Below are positions 4,923 to 6,103 of a stretch of 6,103 nucleotides of DNA, piece after piece (the stretch's first letter is position 1; the number at the start of each line of letters is the position of its first letter). The translations under genes and the position numbers were made by a program. Source of the DNA: Dehalococcoidia bacterium (GTDB taxonomy: Bacteria; Chloroflexota; Dehalococcoidia; JAUSJJ01); the NCBI GenBank assembly GCA_030647705.1, contig JAUSJJ010000093.1:1-6103 (forward strand). Reading direction: 5' to 3'. The notes under the pieces were generated by a model. The model did not search any database and was not told the origin of the DNA. It was given only the letters and a program-made list of their open reading frames with translations.

Positions 4923-6103
4923 GCTAAGATTCTGGTCGCTGATCCTATCGCCGAAGATGGCATACAGGCGCTGAAAAAGTGCTTTGAGGTGGACGTCAAG
5001 ATCGGCCTGGCCCCGCAGGCCTTGCTCGACGTCATTGGCGACTACGAAGCCCTGGTGGTGCGGAGCGAAACCAAAGTCACCTCCGCGGTCATCGAGCGGG
5101 GCTGCAAGCTGCAGGTCATAGGACGCGCCGGGGTCGGTGTCGATAACATTGACATTGACGCAGCTACCAGATGTGGCATCATAGTGGTCAATGCCCCGGC
5201 TGCGAACACCACATCCACCGCGGAACACACCATTGCCATGATGATGGCCCTGGCCAGGCACATCCCACAGGCCCACGCCGCGCTCAAGGCGGGACAGTGG
5301 CAGCGCCAGAAGTTCGTCGGCACCGAGATTCGCGGGAAGATACTGGGCGTGGTGGGCTTGGGCAAAGTGGGCACCGAGGTCGCCAGGCGGGCCAGGGGGC
5401 TGGAAATGAAGGTAATGGCCTTCGACCCGTTTGTTTCCACGGAGTACGCTCGCAATCTGGGCATTGAACTGGTGCCGCTGGAGAGGATATTCAAGGACTC
5501 GGACTTCATCACCGTTCACACTCCCCTTACGGCTGACACCAAGGGTATTATCGGCGCGAAAGAGATCGCCATGATGAAGCCCTCGGTGAAGCTCATCAAT
5601 GTGGCCCGCGGCGGGATAATCGACGAGGCTGTTCTATATCAGGCCCTGGAGCAAGGGAAGGTGGCGGGCGCCGCGATAGACGTTTTTTCCAAGGAGCCGG
5701 CGCAGGACAACATCCTGGTCAAGAGCGACAAGGTAATCGTCACACCGCATCTTGGAGCTTCGACCAACGAGGCGCAGTCGAACGTGGCGCTGGACGTGGC
5801 CGAGCAGATCATCGCAGCCCTCCAGGGACAGCCTACGCGCTATGCCGTGAACATCCCGTTCATCTCCGCCGAAAGCGTGTCTATCCTGGCCCCGTACCAG
5901 GTAGTGGCGTCACACGTGGGCGAGGTGGCGGCCCAGCTGATCGAGGGTCAATTGGGCACTATCGCCATCCAGTACGACGGAGAGATCTCCAACTTCGACA
6001 CCAGCGTGCTCAAGGCAGTGATCCTGCGCGCCATTCTGGGCAAGATAAGCGAGGAACGAGTCAACATCGTAAACGCCAACGTCATCGCCGCCAGCCGCGG
6101 GAT
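4920..6103 (+). CDS. serA: D-3-phosphoglycerate dehydrogenase, long form (3' end outside window)
   Basis: SerA oxidises 3-phosphoglycerate to phosphohydroxypyruvate with NAD+, the first step of serine synthesis. My translation gives 394 codons with no stop before the window ends. The substrate-binding parts are VRSETKV (47-53), GRAGVGVDNID (68-78) and NAPAANTTSTAEH (91-103). The Rossmann motif is GLGKVG (146-151), with Asp169 (AFDPF) as the NAD-ribose acid. The catalytic set is complete: Arg230 (NVARGGIIDE), Glu259 (DVFSKEP) and His277 (TPHLGAST). Sequence beyond about residue 310 (NIPFISAESVSILAPYQVV onward) is the intervening/allosteric (ASB) domain of type 1 enzymes, so a C-terminal ACT domain and a total near 525 aa are expected but not visible. 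Lacking the ACT domain in view, serine feedback cannot be judged. It follows the aminotransferase after 206 nt and a terminator, so it is probably its own transcription unit. Confidence 0.95.
   Translation, partial: MAKILVADPIAEDGIQALKKCFEVDVKIGLAPQALLDVIGDYEALVVRSETKVTSAVIERGCKLQVIGRAGVGVDNIDIDAATRCGIIVVNAPAANTTSTAEHTIAMMMALARHIPQAHAALKAGQWQRQKFVGTEIRGKILGVVGLGKVGTEVARRARGLEMKVMAFDPFVSTEYARNLGIELVPLERIFKDSDFITVHTPLTADTKGIIGAKEIAMMKPSVKLINVARGGIIDEAVLYQALEQGKVAGAAIDVFSKEPAQDNILVKSDKVIVTPHLGASTNEAQSNVALDVAEQIIAALQGQPTRYAVNIPFISAESVSILAPYQVVASHVGEVAAQLIEGQLGTIAIQYDGEISNFDTSVLKAVILRAILGKISEERVNIVNANVIAASRG

Noticed and set aside
4765..4974. Small plus-strand open frame in the serA leader
   Set aside because: It starts inside the terminator, overlaps serA in another frame and has no ribosome site or recognisable similarity.
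1..6103. CRISPR array, tRNA or rRNA genes, prophage or defence genes
   Set aside because: No regularly spaced direct repeats, no tRNA cloverleaf or rRNA-like sequence, and all six coding regions are recognisable metabolic genes.

Overview
The window carries six genes, all on the + strand, of an apparently ordinary bacterial chromosome. Base composition is moderately GC-rich. Shine-Dalgarno sites are strong (AGGAGG, GGAGG), GTG starts are used beside ATG, and two promoters have perfect TTGACA -35 boxes, which points to a bacterium with standard housekeeping-sigma transcription. The gene content resembles what I would expect in a Chloroflexota/Dehalococcoidia-type genome: a LipM-type octanoyltransferase beside gcvH, and a class V aminotransferase beside a long-form serA. 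That placement is an inference from gene style; no rRNA or other marker is present.

Region 1 (1-1458): a sigma70-like promoter (40-69) leads into gcvH, the lipoyl carrier of the glycine cleavage system. A 103-nt gap holding a long bulged stem-loop (555-608) follows, then a lipM-like octanoyltransferase whose Cys and Lys motifs fit the enzyme class that loads octanoate onto GcvH. The pair makes sense as a carrier and its modifying enzyme.

Region 2 (1459-1759) is intergenic. It contains an 80-bp compound inverted repeat (1495-1574) of the dispersed MITE/dRS3-like kind, about 110 nt with only weak dyads, and a good extended -10 promoter (1683-1711).

Region 3 (1760-4768) is one probable operon: etfB, etfA (38-nt gap), then a class V PLP aminotransferase of the serine-pyruvate/alanine-glyoxylate/phosphoserine type (15-nt gap), closed by a GAAA-loop hairpin terminator (4743-4768).

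Region 4 (4769-6103): a leader of about 150 nt with small dyads and a G-rich hairpin, then serA (D-3-phosphoglycerate dehydrogenase, long form). It is cut by the window edge after 394 codons, inside the intervening/ASB domain.

Taken together the window covers serine and glycine metabolism. SerA plus the aminotransferase would convert 3-phosphoglycerate to phosphoserine. GcvH with its octanoyltransferase would serve glycine cleavage. EtfAB is an electron carrier whose operon link to the aminotransferase has no obvious textbook reason; one testable explanation is oxidation of D-2-hydroxyglutarate formed by SerA. I found no clearly novel system; the noteworthy items are the intergenic RNA or DNA structures, some unusual motif residues, and the Etf-serine linkage.
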